From assembly GCA_964569315.1 (NCBI GenBank), contig CAZMUZ010000161.1, positions 1 to 7,047 on the forward strand: a stretch of DNA of 7,047 bases. Direction: 5' to 3'. Positions 6,919-7,047 of this stretch are shown piece by piece. The stretch comes from CADEFF01 sp964569315. GTDB taxonomy: Bacteria > Pseudomonadota > Alphaproteobacteria > Dongiales > Dongiaceae. The position numbers and the translations under genes are program-made. The notes under the pieces are model-generated. The model was not told the DNA's origin. It ran no database searches and saw only the letters and a program-made list of their open reading frames with translations. Positions within the stretch are counted from its first letter, which is position 1. Each line of letters opens with the position of its first letter.

Positions 6919-6968
6919 CCTGCCGCCGCTTCGCGGCCCGGGACGCTCGCTCCCGGCGCTCGACGGGC

Positions 6969-7043
6969 GGGCGCGTAGCTCAGCGGGAGAGCACTCCCTT
7001 CACACGGGAGGGGTCACAAGTTCAATCCTTGTCGCGCCCACCA
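6969..7043 (+). tRNA. tRNA-Val (anticodon CAC), CCA encoded
   Basis: The complete cloverleaf can be drawn: acceptor GGGCGCG (6969-6975) with CGCGCCC (7033-7039), D stem GCTC/GAGC with loop AGCGGGA, anticodon stem CTCCC/GGGAG (6994-6998, 7006-7010), loop TTCACAC with anticodon CAC at 7001-7003, a 5-nt variable loop, and T stem ACAAG/CTTGT around TTCAATC. The discriminator is A7040, and CCA is encoded at 7041-7043. Anticodon CAC reads the valine codon GUG, the preferred kind of codon in a GC-rich genome. All stems are perfectly paired, so it should be functional. Confidence 0.97.
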
Positions 7044-7047
7044 TTCC

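Noticed and set aside
6969..7047. tRNA-Val as an integration site for a mobile element
   Set aside because: The 3' end is 4 nt from the window edge, no second copy of the tRNA end and no integrase gene are visible, so nothing supports it here.

Overview
The window is a stretch of ordinary, GC-rich (roughly two-thirds G+C) bacterial chromosome. The proteins, the gene order (glmU-glmS divergent from a phosphoglycolate-phosphatase-type HAD gene, which converges on a DUF3108 gene) and a tRNA-Val(CAC) with encoded CCA all fit an alphaproteobacterium. I would guess a Rhodospirillales-like lineage, but that is inference from protein flavour, not a database match. I see no IS element, CRISPR array, prophage, defence system or rRNA.

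Layout from left to right. A short 5' stretch leads into gabT (GABA aminotransferase, + strand), which ends at a strong intrinsic terminator at 1397-1430. A tight leftward cluster follows, transcribed glmU -> glmS -> GFA-family zinc protein, with gaps of 20 and 17 nt; it covers 5129 down to 1466 and points at the same terminator. From the roughly 120-bp gap upstream of glmU a HAD phosphatase (gph-like) runs rightward. Its stop codon overlaps, within one CTAG, the stop of a leftward gene for a secreted DUF3108 protein. The last intergenic stretch (6775-6968) holds a 9-bp perfect inverted repeat and a good sigma70-type promoter that drives tRNA-Val(CAC) at the right edge.

How the genes work together. 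GlmS makes glucosamine-6-phosphate from fructose-6-phosphate and glutamine. GlmM, not in this window, converts it to glucosamine-1-phosphate, and GlmU acetylates and uridylylates that to UDP-GlcNAc, the precursor of peptidoglycan and lipid A. The cluster therefore encodes two of the three steps specific to this pathway. The third cistron, a GFA-fold protein, has no obvious place in the pathway. GabT (GABA catabolism, glutamate recycling), the phosphatase (probable 2-phosphoglycolate salvage) and the DUF3108 protein are separate units. Nothing here looks like a new system. The best leads are the inverted repeat beside the DUF3108 gene, the GFA gene inside a glm operon with an odd tail, and the shared-stop convergent pair.
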